Assembly (NCBI GenBank): GCA_034638255.1
Contig: JAWPGT010000002.1
Coordinates: forward strand, 620,001-684,000
Source: Coprinus comatus
Lineage: Eukaryota > Basidiomycota > Agaricomycetes > Agaricales > Agaricaceae
Direction of reading: 5' to 3'
DNA: 64,000 nt
Shown here: piece by piece, positions 1 to 11,787 of the stretch
Position numbering within the stretch: the first letter of the stretch is position 1
Layout: each line of letters begins with the position of its first letter
Translations under genes and position numbers: made by a program
The notes under the pieces: model-generated
What the model saw: the letters and a program-made list of their open reading frames with translations, nothing else
The model's database searches: none
What the model was told of the DNA's origin: nothing

Positions 1-74
1 TACAACAAAAGGGTAGCACCGTACTTGGAGGCCGCATTGGCTGAGATCTTGCTTGCGGCTACTTGTTCGCTCAT
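1..74 (-). CDS. 5' end of an unidentified gene running off the left edge
   Basis: An ATG on the minus strand at position 74 opens a reading frame that stays open to the window edge, giving 24 codons beginning MSEQVAASKISANAASKYGA. It is Ala/Ser-rich and turns hydrophobic at its visible end (ATLLL), which could be the start of a membrane segment. It is divergent from the ALG8 gene, with a gap of about 160 bases holding a CACGTG core. Too little is visible to name it; that it is a real gene is an inference from the open frame, the divergent layout and the coding-like composition. Confidence 0.4.
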   Translation of the reverse strand, partial: MSEQVAASKISANAASKYGATLLL

Positions 75-126
75 TTTGGGAGATAATTGTTAACCAAGCT
101 CAAGGTTGCACAGTAATACGCGGCGG

Positions 127-132
127 CACGTG
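127..132. promoter_or_regulatory. CACGTG core in the divergent gap before ALG8
   Basis: A palindromic CACGTG lies in the short gap between the edge gene and ALG8. bHLH factors of the Cbf1 type bind this core in fungi; use here is inferred only from position. Confidence 0.3.
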
Positions 133-236
133 ATATGACATAGTTCCTCGACGTGTCTCTCGTCGTGGGCGTGTACGATATCCGAGTATTCATTAAAAGC
201 TCAATCTCAAGGATTGCTTCGACAGTCACTTGTGCT

Positions 237-2611
237 ATGGCGCAACCATCGGAGAGCAACCTCCGGAAACGCACGACGGAAGCGCAGGCCGAGAAACTTG
301 AAGAATCCAGCATACTAGAGGAGGAAGAACCATCTCCTAAATCATCGTTGTTCACATGGAGTATAGACGGAACGGAATGGGATATTCTCTTGGCTTCAAC
401 TGTGCTCAAACTCTTCTTGTTCCCTGCATAGTGAGTCCGCGGAAGTTTACAGGACTTTCCATTTTCTAACCTCAAAATATCAGTCGTTCGACAGATTTCG
501 AAGTTCATAGGAACTGGCTGGCAATCACACATAGTCTCCCACTCTCTAAATGGTACTACGATGTAAGTGATCGTGCTATAATATACTTTTGGTGCATTTC
601 ATTATGGTGTTTGTGCTTTTTTCTTTGACAGACTACATCCGAGTGGAGTACGGTTCCATTCCCATTTTGTCATTTCGGCACCGGAATTAATGGCACTTTT
701 CAGCATTGGATTATCCGCCTTTCTTTGCATACTTTGAGAAGCTTCTCTCTATACCGGCATATTTTATTGACCGCAAAATTGTGGACCTTAATAACCTCAA
801 TTATGACAGTTGGTCGGTTATAGCATACCAGCGGACAACAGTTATTGTGACAGAGCTGGTCTTGGGCATTGTACTCATAAAGTAAGACGTTTCTTTATTA
901 TCCCGGTTGACTTACTCATACTCCATAGATTCATCCGAAGCGCCATTGATGCCCCTACCCAACGTATTGTTTCGGCCTCAATTTTTCTACACCCCGGATT
1001 CCTCATCATAGACCACATTCATTTTCAGTATAATGGATTCCTATTTGGGATTTTACTTTGGTCAATCTATATGGCTCGGGAGGTAAGGCGGGTCTAACTT
1101 GAGAAGAAGCATATAAACTTACAATTATCTAGGGAAACAAACTTGCGAGTGGAATTCTTTTTGCCATCCTGTTAAATTTCAAGCATATATACATGTATCT
1201 TGCGGTACGCCTTTTTGACTTGGTGCCCTTGAAATTGCTCTCACCGTATCTTTAGCCAGCCTATTTTATATATTTATTACGGTCGTTTTGCATGACGCCG
1301 TCCGGTCGACCTGAAATCAAGAATTTCGTTTCCCTCGCAAACGCTGTTATTGGCGTATTTCTAGCCTCTTTTGGTCCTTTCATCCTATTGGGACAAATTC
1401 CCCAGGTCTTGTCAAGGCTCTTCCCGTTTACCCGAGGGCTCAACCATGCTTACTGGGCGCCCAACTTCTGGGCTTTAGTCACCGCTCTAGACAGGGTTTT
1501 GCTTCGTCGTAAGAATCTTTATTCTTCTTATTGTTGACCGTGGCTTAGTGGTAGTCTTGGTCCTTACCCAGTCGCCGAGAAGTCAAGCCTGGATATACCC
1601 ATCAACCAATCTGGTGTTGCATCTACCTCACGAGGTCTTGTCGGTGATACTGTATTTGCAGTCATTCCAAACATCAAACCTATTCATACATTTATCATTA
1701 CATTGGCCTTCCAATCTGTCAGCAAATTCTCCTCGTAATACCCAAATGTTAACATTGAGCTGGCTCACTTAGATTATTTTGATCAAACTTTGGCGAACTC
1801 CAACGTATAAATCATTCTTGACCGCACTAACGTTGTGCGGATATACGTCTTTCCTGTTTGGATGGCATGTACACGAGAAGGCTGTTCTTCTCTTCCTTGT
1901 ACCCTTGAGGTACGCATATAGTGCCTTGTATCACTCCCACCGGCTGATAAAGTTATCAACAGTTTACTGGCCGTAGAACGGCACGCGTATTTCCGAACCT
2001 TCATTATCTGCAGCGTTGCAGGTATATTTGGGTTATTCCCACTCATCTTCACTCCCGGAGGTAGGAAATTTATGCTTCTATTCCTTAAAATAAATAAATG
2101 CTAATTATAACAATGATTTTCCATCCTACTAGAATCGATTGTTAAGACTTTATACTCCTTAGTATGGCTCATCAGTGTCTACGTTCTGTTAAGGCGTCAA
2201 GTATACGAGTGAGTCGATTTCACTCCAATTTTTTGTTATGAATGTTGAACAATTGGCGTTACCTTCCTTCTTGTTCCCTTATTTGCTGGGTATTGTGCGA
2301 TTTTGTGATCTTTTAACTCTCTGTCACTTGTAATTTAAAGGTATCCCCAGTCTCTTATCTTTGTTATCATGGATATCAGCGAAAAGGTATACTTGGCAGG
2401 ATTCCCACTTTTGCTTGTCTTCGTAACATTCTTCCATCTCTTCTTCATCAATGGAAAAGATAGTAACGTAGGGACTGCAATGGAGTTTCTGCCTTTGATG
2501 GTGACGAGCGTTTATTGTGCCATTGGGATTGTGTGGGGATACTTGAGACTCCTGTTTGTTTACTTGAACGAGGAGAAAGCGTATCAAGGTCAGTTAAGTA
2601 CCATACAATGA
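237..2611 (+). CDS. ALG8: Dolichyl-P-Glc:Glc1Man9GlcNAc2-PP-dolichol alpha-1,3-glucosyltransferase (ALG8)
   Basis: ALG8 adds the second glucose to the lipid-linked oligosaccharide on the lumenal side of the ER membrane before N-glycosylation. The second exon reads [20 protein letters not shown] followed by KWYYD, the hallmark lumenal block of the ALG6/ALG8 family; the HSLPLS wording and the later block [21 protein letters not shown] fit ALG8 rather than ALG6. The rest is a chain of hydrophobic exons split by short introns, ending in a predicted membrane segment and the tail [15 protein letters not shown] chose the ATG at 237 because the open frame upstream to 153 is not family-like; the N-terminal 40 residues are acidic and cytosolic. 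Exon borders in the middle (about 1100-2320) were not all resolved. Confidence 0.9.
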
Positions 2612-2815
2612 TATACTTTTATATATATGATTGTGTCGGTGTAAACGAATGGCCGAATGCATCAGGCGATTCTAGAAAGATTCGCAATGGAAGCAGTATA
2701 AATATGTCAGCTAATGATTACAAGGTTTTCAGACTTCAGATGAAGAGAACTGAGTCGATATGATGGGATGTGACATGAGTAAGTAGGCACCAAGATGTAG
2801 ATGCATGATTGAGGT

Positions 2816-4503
2816 TTATTTTTTCGAGATGTGTACAACTGTTGAACAGAATTCCAGTTTACGGGTCAGAATGTGATCTACTAGAAACTGATGAGACTCT
2901 TACCATCTTCGTCTTCTAGTATATGATCCAGTCCTACTTTCTGGCCGCGTGAGTGTTTAGCGCTAGCACCCCATACGATAGCGCTACGTGTTACATAAAA
3001 TTAGCGAATTATATCCATAAACAAATAATATCATAAATGCATACTATTTCATCTGTTTGGCAATTTCCTTGTGGATAGCATTGCAGAAGTCCTCGATACT
3101 GCATTTACCCCTGCGCAATACGACTGGAGTAGAATAATCTGGGGCAAGACCACGCGGTTTGGTGTATACTCTAACAAGGTCAAGGGTTTGCCACATCTTT
3201 TCAATTAGTTCATCGATATTGAGCCATTCTTTGGATGAGATTGGGACGGAGCTTGGGATCTTGTAAAGTAAGTCAAGTTCTTCTATTGAGATAGCATCGA
3301 TTTTGTTGAGAACATATAGAGCTGGAATGTATACTCTGATTGATCAAAGAGCTAAGTATAAGGATTCGGCGATCGCAGGAGAAATTTCACACCTGTTTCC
3401 TTCAATAACGTCCACTAGGTCATCGGCCGTCGCACCTGGCTCCCTGATAGTAACATCGCAATTGCTGAGCTTGTACTCGCTTAGGATAGCTTTGATTTCA
3501 TCGTTGTCCATGTTGGTGAGAGGTACTGTGTGAGAAATGGCAATACCACCTTTCTCTTTTTTTCGGACGCTGATATTAGGTGGTGTTTTGTTCAGACGAA
3601 TACCAAAGCCTTCCAGTTCACCCTCGATAATTTTCTTATCTCCAAGTGGTTTTAATACATCAAGGACGATGAAGATAAGGTTGCAAGTTCGAGCAACTAG
3701 CTACCGAGTCGGTATACAAACGTCGAGAATGAGGCAAAGACATACCGGCAATAACTGCGAAGTTGTTAGTAAATAAATGAATAAACACTTGATGCTGCGA
3801 CATACCTTGTTTCCCTCTACCACGTCCATCATTGGCTCCCTCAATAATACCGGCTAGAAAAACGATGAGGAAACTGATCAGCATTGATAAACAGGTACTT
3901 ACGAAGATCAAGAATCTGTATTGGAGCACCATGTACCTTGACAGTTCCGGGCACTGTCGTCAGGGTTGTGAAATCAATTTCAGAGACTTCGGAATGCGTC
4001 CCAGTTAGTTTTGACATTAGCGTAGACTATTAGGGATAAGTAATGCACCTGGTCTGAACAAAGTGTGTTACCCTACCTTTCCAACCGAGGGGAAGCCTAC
4101 AAACCCCACAGATGCTATACCTGTTCTAAGAATTCATTAATGGAAGATGTTGGGAAGATGATCAATTAATTACCAACCTGGCTACATCGAATCCAATGCC
4201 TCCTCCGCCTCCACTGCTAGTACCAGAGCTGATGAGCTCTCGCCGCATCTTTGCGAGCTTTGCCTTGAGCTGACCCAAATGGTAGCTCGTGGCCTTGTTC
4301 TTTTGGGCTGCAGGAAATGAGCGAGAATTTTGAGGGTGAATTGATACATTAATAGCGCACTTTTGGCCTGAAAATCGATTGGTTTTTAGTTATAACATGG
4401 TATTGAAAAGACGTACCATCTCATCTTCGATTTCCTGTGAATTTTCAGAGAGTATTCTCGTGATAAGCTATGTACTTACTTTTATTTTCTGGATTGTAGT
4501 CAT
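2816..4503 (-). CDS. RBG1: Developmentally regulated GTP-binding protein, DRG1/Rbg1 type
   Basis: A TRAFAC-class GTPase that in yeast works with Tma46 on translating ribosomes. Read from 4503 it starts MTTIQKIK, then the family N-terminus with [20 protein letters not shown] and RRELI, a G1 loop GFPSVG at an exon end (about 4080), [20 protein letters not shown] (switch and G3) and [15 protein letters not shown]. The C-terminal TGS part ends in [20 protein letters not shown] and then DEDVVHISKK; the last exon is only about 22 bases long and joins with the correct phase to give the normal DRG ending. Introns are numerous and short. The gene is divergent from the KCH channel, with 204 bases between the start codons. 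Confidence 0.92.
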
Positions 4504-4707
4504 TGTGATTTGGGTCCAAGCGTGTTCGGAAGGTGCCGAGGGAATTGAAATCAATAAGTGAGCCAGAAAGGAAAGGGGTGTTTTGATTGTAGCTGTTCTC
4601 CTCACCACCTCGACTGTCGAACCACATTCGCTCATACACTCCTTCGACCCGAATGCGACTGGCTCGCATCTACTGCCCTCGACATATAACTGCTCTTATT
4701 TCAAAAA

Positions 4708-6380
4708 ATGATGTGTTCAGGTCCAAAGTGGAAGCGCGAGAATGTCCCCGACCATAAGGTCCGTAACACCGAGCAATCCGCACCTTCAATAGCTCATGGC
4801 GTCTATCTAGTTCGACTTTCTCGACACCCGGGAGTTTAGAGATAATGGCTTCATCATGAAGATGAAGTGTGTGTATCCCAAGCCTATGTCTGCCTCTTGC
4901 TAAACGTCAGCCCCCAGGTACCTATGGGTCTATGTTATTGTCTTAAAGTCGTTTCTTGTCTATGTCTCCGATATCTTCTCCGCCATTACTATGTTAACGA
5001 CCAAAAACTGGTCAAATGAAATCTTCAGAGAATGCTCTAACATTGACGACTGTGTATTCATTCCCTTCGACACAGGGAAATGGATCTTCTTTGGTTGCAT
5101 TATCTTTTCTTTTTTGCTTGTACGTGATATTGACCCACCCTTATTTGCTACTTACCAAAACTCCTGTAGTTGGCGTACGAATCTAGAAAAGCCAAGAAGA
5201 TTATTGCCAGTCGTGACATTTCGTTCGCGTTCACAAATGTGATGGCCAACAACTACTACTCCCTCCGTAAGACCACCCTTTACCGGGCGCTGCATAAATG
5301 AACTAATAAATTGTAGGCTCGTATGATCATTTCTGCTTCTTTGACCACATTAGCAACTCCACCAAGGTCAGCGACGACTTTGCTTTCTTCGTCTTCTTCA
5401 CCTTCAAGAGTTGGAAGCGTCTCCTTCTTGCTGACGGACCTCGGCAAACGATAAACGCTCTTACATTGTATGCTGTCTATCTTGTTAAGAGTAGAGATCC
5501 TACAGATGACCGAGCATGGTGGGAGGTCTCCAAGTACTTCGACGGCAACTCCCTCTCTACATCCGCTCTCACGGTCACATCATTCTTTACTGTTGTGGTG
5601 TTCGCTGGATCCCTATTGCTTCTAATTGTTGCCGGTATATGTTATATCCCTCTTGTATTGCACATCCGAGGCAACCTGAAGGTGAGTAGCAATATTAGTG
5701 GAATTTGTATTGTACGAACTAACTAGGACCATCTGTTAAAAAGGAATACTGCTGCCACAAGGTTGATAAGGTGTGTAATCATCTGTAATTGTATACCCTC
5801 CGGTGTCTAATACAATTGTTATCAGCGCATTGGTGACATCGTTAAACGCAAAAAGAAGGAGCGTCTCGCCGATGCTGCACGACTGGCTCAGAAGGAGGCC
5901 ATGGGTGACTATTCACATTTGAAGAACAAGAAAGGAGAACTCGTAGGAAAACCTCTACCGCAGCCCACACTACCAAATTTATCCATCGACGACGATGAAG
6001 AATTCAACGGCACTAAGGGCCGCAGCACACCAGCGCCAAATACAAAAACGGCGGACTTTTATAGCGCAGCGAACAATAAATATCCACCTCCCATGCCACA
6101 GTACAATCCGTATTCAAATTATCAAGGACCTGGAGATGCCTATTACAATCCGTCACAGGCTACCTTTGGATTTGATACGGACATGTACCGATATGAAGAT
6201 GACAACGAGAGTACAGCGCATCTAACATCCTCGGCAGCACCCATTGGCGGTCAACCCACGCCATATGGTTCCACAGCGCAACTAGATCCATACGTAAGAC
6301 ACCCGACAGGAACAGGAGCATACGACGTGATGGGGTCGTCACACTCTTATCCATATGATGCGTCCAGACCGCCTCATTAG
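4708..6380 (+). CDS. Fungal KCH-family low-affinity potassium channel/transporter (Kch1/Prm6 type)
   Basis: Members of this family import K+ at the plasma membrane and support calcium influx during mating or stress in yeast. Exon 1 encodes MMCSGPKWKRENVPDHK; exon 2 gives FDFLDTREFRDNGFIMKMK; exon 3 starts YLWVYVIVLKSFLVYVSDIF, the first membrane segment. The family blocks FAFTNVMANNYYSLRSYDHF and FKSWKRLLLADGPRQTINAL are intact, followed by two further hydrophobic segments (ending LLLIVAGICYIPLVLHIRG) and a conserved cytosolic run VKRKKKERLADAARLAQKEA. The C-terminal 150 residues are a Pro/Tyr/Asn-rich disordered tail. Two adjacent ATGs (4708, 4711) could start it. The phases of the first introns join cleanly, so the 5' model is solid. 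Confidence 0.88.
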
Positions 6381-6746
6381 CTTCTTCCTGTTATACTGGT
6401 TTTTCTTTTGTTGCTCTGTTACGCTCTGTTGATGTCGGTGATTCTTCATGTCATATGCCATTCTCCGTTCGCTCTCCCTAAGTGCCATACATATGTCTCA
6501 CATTCCCTATGGACCATAATCCCTAAATCCCATACTCGCCCCATTACTTATCACCCTTTTATTCTTCCCTTGTCAATCTTTTTTGGCCTGTCTTTACATT
6601 TAGAAGAACCGGTTTTTTCTACGGATAATTGTATTGAATAGGAAATACTATATATCTATTAAAACGACCTGAACTGGTATACTCTGTGAAATCAGTGAAA
6701 TAAAATAAAAAGTATGTTGTAAACTACGCAGCACGTTTCTCAGTGC

Positions 6747-7649
6747 TCAGTTACTGATCTTTCCCCATACCACGACAATGATAAGGAGAATAAGAATTAT
6801 AATAATCGCGTACGTCATCGCTCGTTGCTGGTACATCCTAGAGTGAAGACAACCATTAGAAAAATCTTCTGTTATTTATGCGAGGAAGTTCCTCAATAAT
6901 AAGGAAGTACGTACCGGCGAACCATCTTCTTGAGTGTTCCCGATGCCCTATCTATTGCAGAGTCTGCACGGTATAACTATATATCATGGGTAAATTGGCT
7001 GAAGGATCTGGATAGAAAGAAGACATACGGTATCACGAGAATTCTCAATTTGTTCTCTCTGAGTTCTCAGGTTCCTCAGAATTTCAGAGCCTTGTTCCTC
7101 AGTTTCCAATGCAATCCTTTGAGAGTCTTGCAACCTCTTTGTTCCGTTTTCCAATAAAGTTGTTCCTGCCAGCAAACGTGATCTATCGGATGTGTTGTAT
7201 GGATCATCGGAACTATAATCCCCTCCAGTACTTCCTAAAAGAGCGGCGGGTTTGGAAGCTAGAAGTTCAGCACGAGATAGAGACGTTCGAGCATCCACTA
7301 ATGACTTTTTTGAAGTTTGGAGTTGGGACTTGGCAGTGCGCAGTCGAGGTGAATAGGAGGATTTAAGAGATGTGGGTATTGACTGGAGTTCAATTTCCAT
7401 TTGAGAGACCTATTATATTTGTAAAAGTTGTAATGTAAATGGGTTAGTTGTTGAATTATGAGATTGATAATGTATGTGTGTGTGACAGACCATTTCATCC
7501 GCTTCATCTAAATCCATTTCTGCCCTTCTCAAAGCTGCTTTCTTCTGTTCTCCAACATCATCCCCCTCTAGTTTAGTTTGTATGCTTTCTATAAGTTGTT
7601 GAAAATCTTGTTCATAAGAATCAAAGAGAGCTGTGGGCGATGAATCCAT
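6747..7649 (-). CDS. VTI1: Golgi/endosomal Qb-SNARE VTI1
   Basis: Vti1 is a Qb-SNARE used in several Golgi, endosome and vacuole fusion steps. Starting at 7649 the protein reads MDSSPTALFDSYEQDFQQLI, the usual Vti1 start, then the helical N-terminal domain, a linker (SRLLAGTTLLENGTKRLQDS) and the SNARE motif with the central Gln region (QREQIENSRDTV, then SGTLKKMVRR). The last exon is joined by a phase-correct splice to RMYQQRAMTYA and a C-terminal anchor made almost only of Ile/Leu/Val, ending WGKISN. An upstream in-frame ATG at 7685 would add twelve residues, but the family start favours 7649. It is divergent from EMC3. Confidence 0.9.
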
Positions 7650-7703
7650 TGGTGAGTAATAAGGGTAGTCGTCCAGTGCACCCACTGCTTAAATTGATGT
7701 ATA

Positions 7704-7710
7704 TCACGTG
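7704..7710. promoter_or_regulatory. TCACGTG element between VTI1 and EMC3
   Basis: A TCACGTG heptamer lies 55 bases upstream of the VTI1 start and about 250 bases upstream of EMC3, in the only gap between these divergent genes. It matches the core bound by Cbf1-like bHLH factors; function is inferred. Confidence 0.35.
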
Positions 7711-7956
7711 CGTAAACTAACCTAAAACACTACCCAAAAATTCACCCAATTCTATGGTAAGTACTTATAACCCCCCTCTCTGGTTAATGGAATAGGGATT
7801 CTACTCTTCATTGCTAGTTCAGAAATGAGGTCGATTTTGAGACTACGTATTGCGAGTAAACCGTATATAGTGTTGGAATTTGGAGTGATGTGATTTGATG
7901 GCTATATTTGGCCTCCAGACTGTGGGACATTAACATTACCCTCTGCGTTGACCATT

Positions 7957-9118
7957 ATGACTGCAGAGTAAGTTGTCTATTATCCCACTCTCTTAAATAT
8001 ACTGGTACTAATGATCACACTAGAACGTCGCTATATCTTGACCCCGCGATCCGGGACTGGGTCTTGTTCCCCATCTCGCTAGTTATGGTACGTGTCCACC
8101 TCCACCCTTCCCCGCATGAGCTGAGTATTTATTGTTATAGATACTAGTGGGTGTTCTACGAACATATGTTCTGGGCTTGTTACAGAATAAACCTAAACCA
8201 CAAACACGAGCTCAAATCCGTGAACAGTATGTGGTCTTCCCCCTCGTTTCGTCATTTGTCTTTGGCTCAAACTTAGAATATATAACCCACCAAAAAAAAA
8301 AGACGCGCATTAACTCGATCTCAACTCCTTCGAATGACATCCCCTCACTCTCCTATTGCTCCACCATTCTACTATACCATCTCTCAAAATCTAAAAGCAA
8401 GCATTTACAGACGGTGTTTATCTAAAAGATGGTCCTCCTCCTCCCCCTAAAAAGTCAGCTGGAGGTGAACAAGAAATGCCTCAATTACCTCCGAATCCAT
8501 TTAGTGATCCTAGTCAAATGGAGGGTATGATGTCGCAATTCAAGACACAAACTGTAATGATGATCCCTCAAATGATTATTATGGCATGGGTTAATTTCTT
8601 CTTCTCGGGATTTGTCGCCAGTAAGTATTTTACCCTTTTCTCTGTGTGTCTGGTTTAGAATATGATTATTGACAATTACCGTGATTCAGTTAAACTTCCG
8701 TTCCCGTTGACATTGGGTTTCAAACCTATGTTGCAAAGAGGTATCTCTACACCTGACATGGACACTAGATGGGTTTCTTCGTTGTCTTGGTATTTTCTCA
8801 ACTTTTTTGGATTGAATGGTGTCTATCGCTTATTACTTGGAAATGATACTGGTGAATACATATCACGGTCTTCTCGTTGATAAACAATAACTAACTCTTG
8901 TGTACTCTTATTAAGATGCTACTATGGATATGCAACAAATGGCTGGAGTGCCAAATTTTAATGCTGCTGCGGCAGGTGTCCCTCAAGACTTTAACAAGCT
9001 TTTCAAGCAAGAAAAAGAGAACCTAGAATTCGACGAAGGATTTTACAAATGGGTTGGAGATGATGTAGAAGATCGTGTATTAAGAAAGTATGGTAAATTA
9101 CCGCCTATCAAGTCTTAG
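7957..9118 (+). CDS. EMC3: ER membrane complex subunit 3 (EMC3), with an apparent one-base frameshift
   Basis: EMC3 is the Oxa1-superfamily core of the ER membrane protein insertase. Exon 1 (MTAE) joins exon 2 ([20 protein letters not shown]), then [20 protein letters not shown] with RAQIREQ. The hallmark block [20 protein letters not shown], then [20 protein letters not shown] and [20 protein letters not shown] are intact, and the protein ends [10 protein letters not shown]. Near 8395-8403 the frame changes by +1: the exon reads ...TISQNLKA in one frame, while [20 protein letters not shown] continues in the next, and the first frame stops at a TAA near 8450. No GT-AG pair there can act as an intron. 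I read this as one extra base (sequencing error or real mutation) in an otherwise well-conserved gene. Confidence 0.88.
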
Positions 9119-9245
9119 TTACACATTTTTCTTGTTTCTTTTTTTCTCTCTGATTAATAGAGTTGTATCAACTTGAACCCCCCAGAAACATATATATGAC
9201 AAATCAGTACTAAGGAAATAGAATTACGATAATTGAAATAACAAA

Positions 9246-10132
9246 TTATACAAGACCGTCGTATAGTGACAATGCCTGTAAACGCGAAATGAGCAGTTGA
9301 ATTCTTGGTTCTTGGACAAGGAGAAATGGTTTACCTGGACAATTGTAGGATCCTGTTTGCTACCTTCAACAAATTCTTCAAAAGTGAGCTTGGCGTCCTT
9401 GTTGCGATCCATATTTCGAAATATTTTTTCAACTCGCTGTTCAAAAGGAGATATGATCAGCACCGCCATAGAGAGAACGTTTTATGACCAAGCTCAATTT
9501 AGTAGTATCAGGGCGCGTGAGGGGATAACCGACCTTCTCTGGTGTGTCCTCGTCTGCAGGGAGCTTGACCATCTCACCGGTCATCTTGTAAATTGATTGT
9601 ACGATCTGAAGCATCTCGTCGTACGTTATTGTACCATCTTTGTCGATGTCGTACAGCTGGAAGGCCCCTAGAAACGGTATTGGTACAGAGTTAACAGATG
9701 ATCGGGTGGGGGTTAGGACGCACATCTGAGCTTCTCATCGATTCTGCCGCGACTTGTAACGCTAAGGGCACATATGAATTCTTTAAAGTCGATAGTGCCG
9801 TTCTTGTTTTCATCAAAGACATCGAAGACGTAGTCTGCGAATTCGCCTGGATCTCCGAAGGGGAAGAACTGTTTGTATATCCGGGAGAACTCCTGTTTAT
9901 CTAGGTTTCCTGAGGGGCAGTCCTTACGGAAGCCTTTGTACCTAGGTGAAATGGTGAGTGAATGTATTGGTTGGAGCGGTGCGGGGTATAATACCATTGC
10001 TGGAGCTCCTTCTTGTCAACTGTGGCTGGTGTGAGCGAGGAGGTGAGGTAGGGGGTTGTAGGACATACAGTAGGTGTTCTTCTGCAGTTCAGTGAGCTGC
10101 TCCGTGGACAGTTTGCTCTGGCTTTTGCCCAT
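9246..10132 (-). CDS. NCS1: Neuronal calcium sensor 1 / frequenin
   Basis: NCS-1 is an EF-hand protein that binds and activates phosphatidylinositol 4-kinase Pik1 at membranes. It starts [20 protein letters not shown], so Gly2 is a likely N-myristoylation site, then [20 protein letters not shown] (degenerate EF1 with the CPSG insert typical of NCS proteins). EF2 reads [22 protein letters not shown]3 [20 protein letters not shown], and EF4 [20 protein letters not shown]. The last tiny exon gives ALSLYDGLV, the normal NCS-1 ending. EF4 has Ala-Lys where a Gly is usual but keeps the acidic 12th position. I considered calcineurin B and rejected it because of the CPSG motif and C-terminus. Divergent, 101 bases from the next gene. 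Confidence 0.93.
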
Positions 10133-10190
10133 GGTAGAGGAAGAGGAGTGAAGCACAGCTTTGATCTGAGAACGTGTGTGGGTTATCCGG

Positions 10191-10208
10191 AAATAAATAA
10201 ATAAATAA
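10191..10208. repeat. AAAT microsatellite upstream of NCS1
   Basis: About four and a half copies of the tetramer AAAT lie in the 101-base gap between the divergent NCS1 gene and the gene at 10234, where they form part of both promoters or 5' leaders. Confidence 0.8.
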
Positions 10209-10233
10209 CTCTTGCTCCTGACCCTCATCATTC

Positions 10234-11627
10234 ATGTGCTATCCATGTGGCACCGTCGACAAGACGGTCAACGACTGTCCTATGTGCAAGGTCTTTCACC
10301 ACTTACGGTGTCCACATAAAAAGGACATTTGCCGCAACAGAAACGCACATCCTCACTTCGACGTCATGTTCCTTAAGAACGCAGAAGTAGAGTCATTCAA
10401 TGGCTGTGGTTTCTGCAAGGTGCTGTTTTTTCTTCCCCGCAGAATCTCCCTTCTGATGGTTACAAGTGGGCAAAGTTCTTTCCACAGAAGGTGTCGCAGA
10501 ACCGTGGTTGGCCAGGATGCTGCAGAGCACCGTCGCAGTCAGAGTACCAGTACATCACCATCCCCGATTGGAAGGCAGTCAGTACTATCTACAATATACC
10601 CCTCCCATCCAATGTCAAGGCTACTCTCGATAGGTATGCCATTCCCAACATGAACAATGGCAGGAGGTCCTCTCCAAGCCCACTAGTCCCGGTGAATAGC
10701 TCAAAGTCCTCTTCACCCACTTCCTCAAATGTTGGTAGCGGCAAGGGTAGCAGTAGTTCAAGTCGGGCAAGCACCCTGTCATCTTCTTCCGCTTCACCTG
10801 TCAGAGAGAAGGGCGTCTCTGTTTCTGGGCTGAAAGGGACGAAAGGGAGTCCGAAGGCACATGTTGCTGCTCTGGCGGTTTCTTTGGCGTCTAATAATGC
10901 GTCCCGGAATGGTTCCGGAACCTTACTTGCTTCGAGTTTACCGACTGCCTCCAGCGCAAACACACTAGATGTCTCGCAGCATGGACACAATCGAAATCGC
11001 CAGCCAATACCAGACTTTGGTGACAGGGAGAGGAAGGGTGAGGCGGCCAGTTCAAAGTCATCATCTCCCAGTAACTCGAGCAAGAACCTTGAGTCAGAAG
11101 TTTCGGCGACACCAAAGCGTATGTCGAGCGTAAGGCGATCAAATACTGTGCTCATCCCCAAAGCTTCTGAAGGGGCTGCTTCTCGTCGGACAACAATTTC
11201 GAATGCTTCATCTTCATCGTCGAAAAGCAGCTCCCCACCTATACCCGTACGGTCGATGAACGCGCTAACACTCTCGGATCGTCCCGTTGCAGAACCCCAA
11301 AACGCCGGCGATACACACAAGACAGGTCGACGAAAAGAAGAATTTTCGAGTGGCTCAAGTAGCAGCGGAAGCGATGATATTCGAGGAAGTTCTGGATCGC
11401 TGAGTGATAGCACGGTTACTTCTGATGGAGGATTTACAGATTACCTCTCGGATGAGAGTGAAGCAGAACTGCAGAGACAGGCAGAGGCAAAGGCGGCACT
11501 GTTGGCGCAGAATCAGATAGAGGAGATGGAGTTCAAGGCAGCGAGGCAAAGGCTTGCGAACGTGGATCTTCGCCCGCCAAAGACGTGGAATCCGATGAAC
11601 ATGAACATGGTAAGTATGCTGAAGTGA
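10234..11627 (+). CDS. Unidentified protein with Cys-rich N-terminus and long Ser-rich tail
   Basis: I do not recognise this family by name. The first 62 residues carry spaced Cys pairs and His (MCYPCG, CPMC, RCPHKKDICRN, AHPHFD, NGCGFC) and look like a small zinc-binding module. They are followed, in another frame, by KWAKFFPQK and NRGWPGCCRAPSQSEYQYIT with a WP-GCC motif, so the conserved block probably spans about 110 residues. From about residue 125 the protein is a low-complexity Ser/Thr/Pro tail with basic patches, ending in an acidic stretch and a helix-like run EAKAALLAQNQIEEMEFKAA. The two conserved parts are separated by 23 bases bounded by GT and AG (10420-10442), too short for a normal intron. 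The 3' end may also be spliced: a GTAAGT sits just before the stop used here. Confidence 0.6.
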
Positions 11628-11787
11628 GCTTGAATGAACGATGTATGTTTCTTGGGCCTGTGATGGAGTATGTATATATGTATTGTATGTACGAATAACA
11701 CTTTTATCTGCGGATCTACACAACCCTAATTAGTCATGTCACATACTCCCACCACTCTTCCTCTCAGCTCATGACAATGCTATAGAA

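Noticed and set aside
237..2611. ALG6 instead of ALG8
   Set aside because: The conserved blocks [11 protein letters not shown] and [21 protein letters not shown] fit ALG8 better than ALG6.
8390..8415. A mini-intron to explain the EMC3 frame change
   Set aside because: The only candidate would be a 14-base GC-AG piece, far too short; a single extra base gives a better family match.
9246..10132. Calcineurin regulatory subunit B
   Set aside because: Four EF hands fit both, but the CPSG insert in EF1, the MGKSQSKLS start and the ALSLYDGLV end are those of NCS-1/frequenin.
10589..11413. 274-codon open frame on the minus strand inside the Ser-rich gene
   Set aside because: It is the mirror of a Ser/Thr-rich low-complexity coding stretch; its translation has no family features and the plus-strand frame explains the composition.
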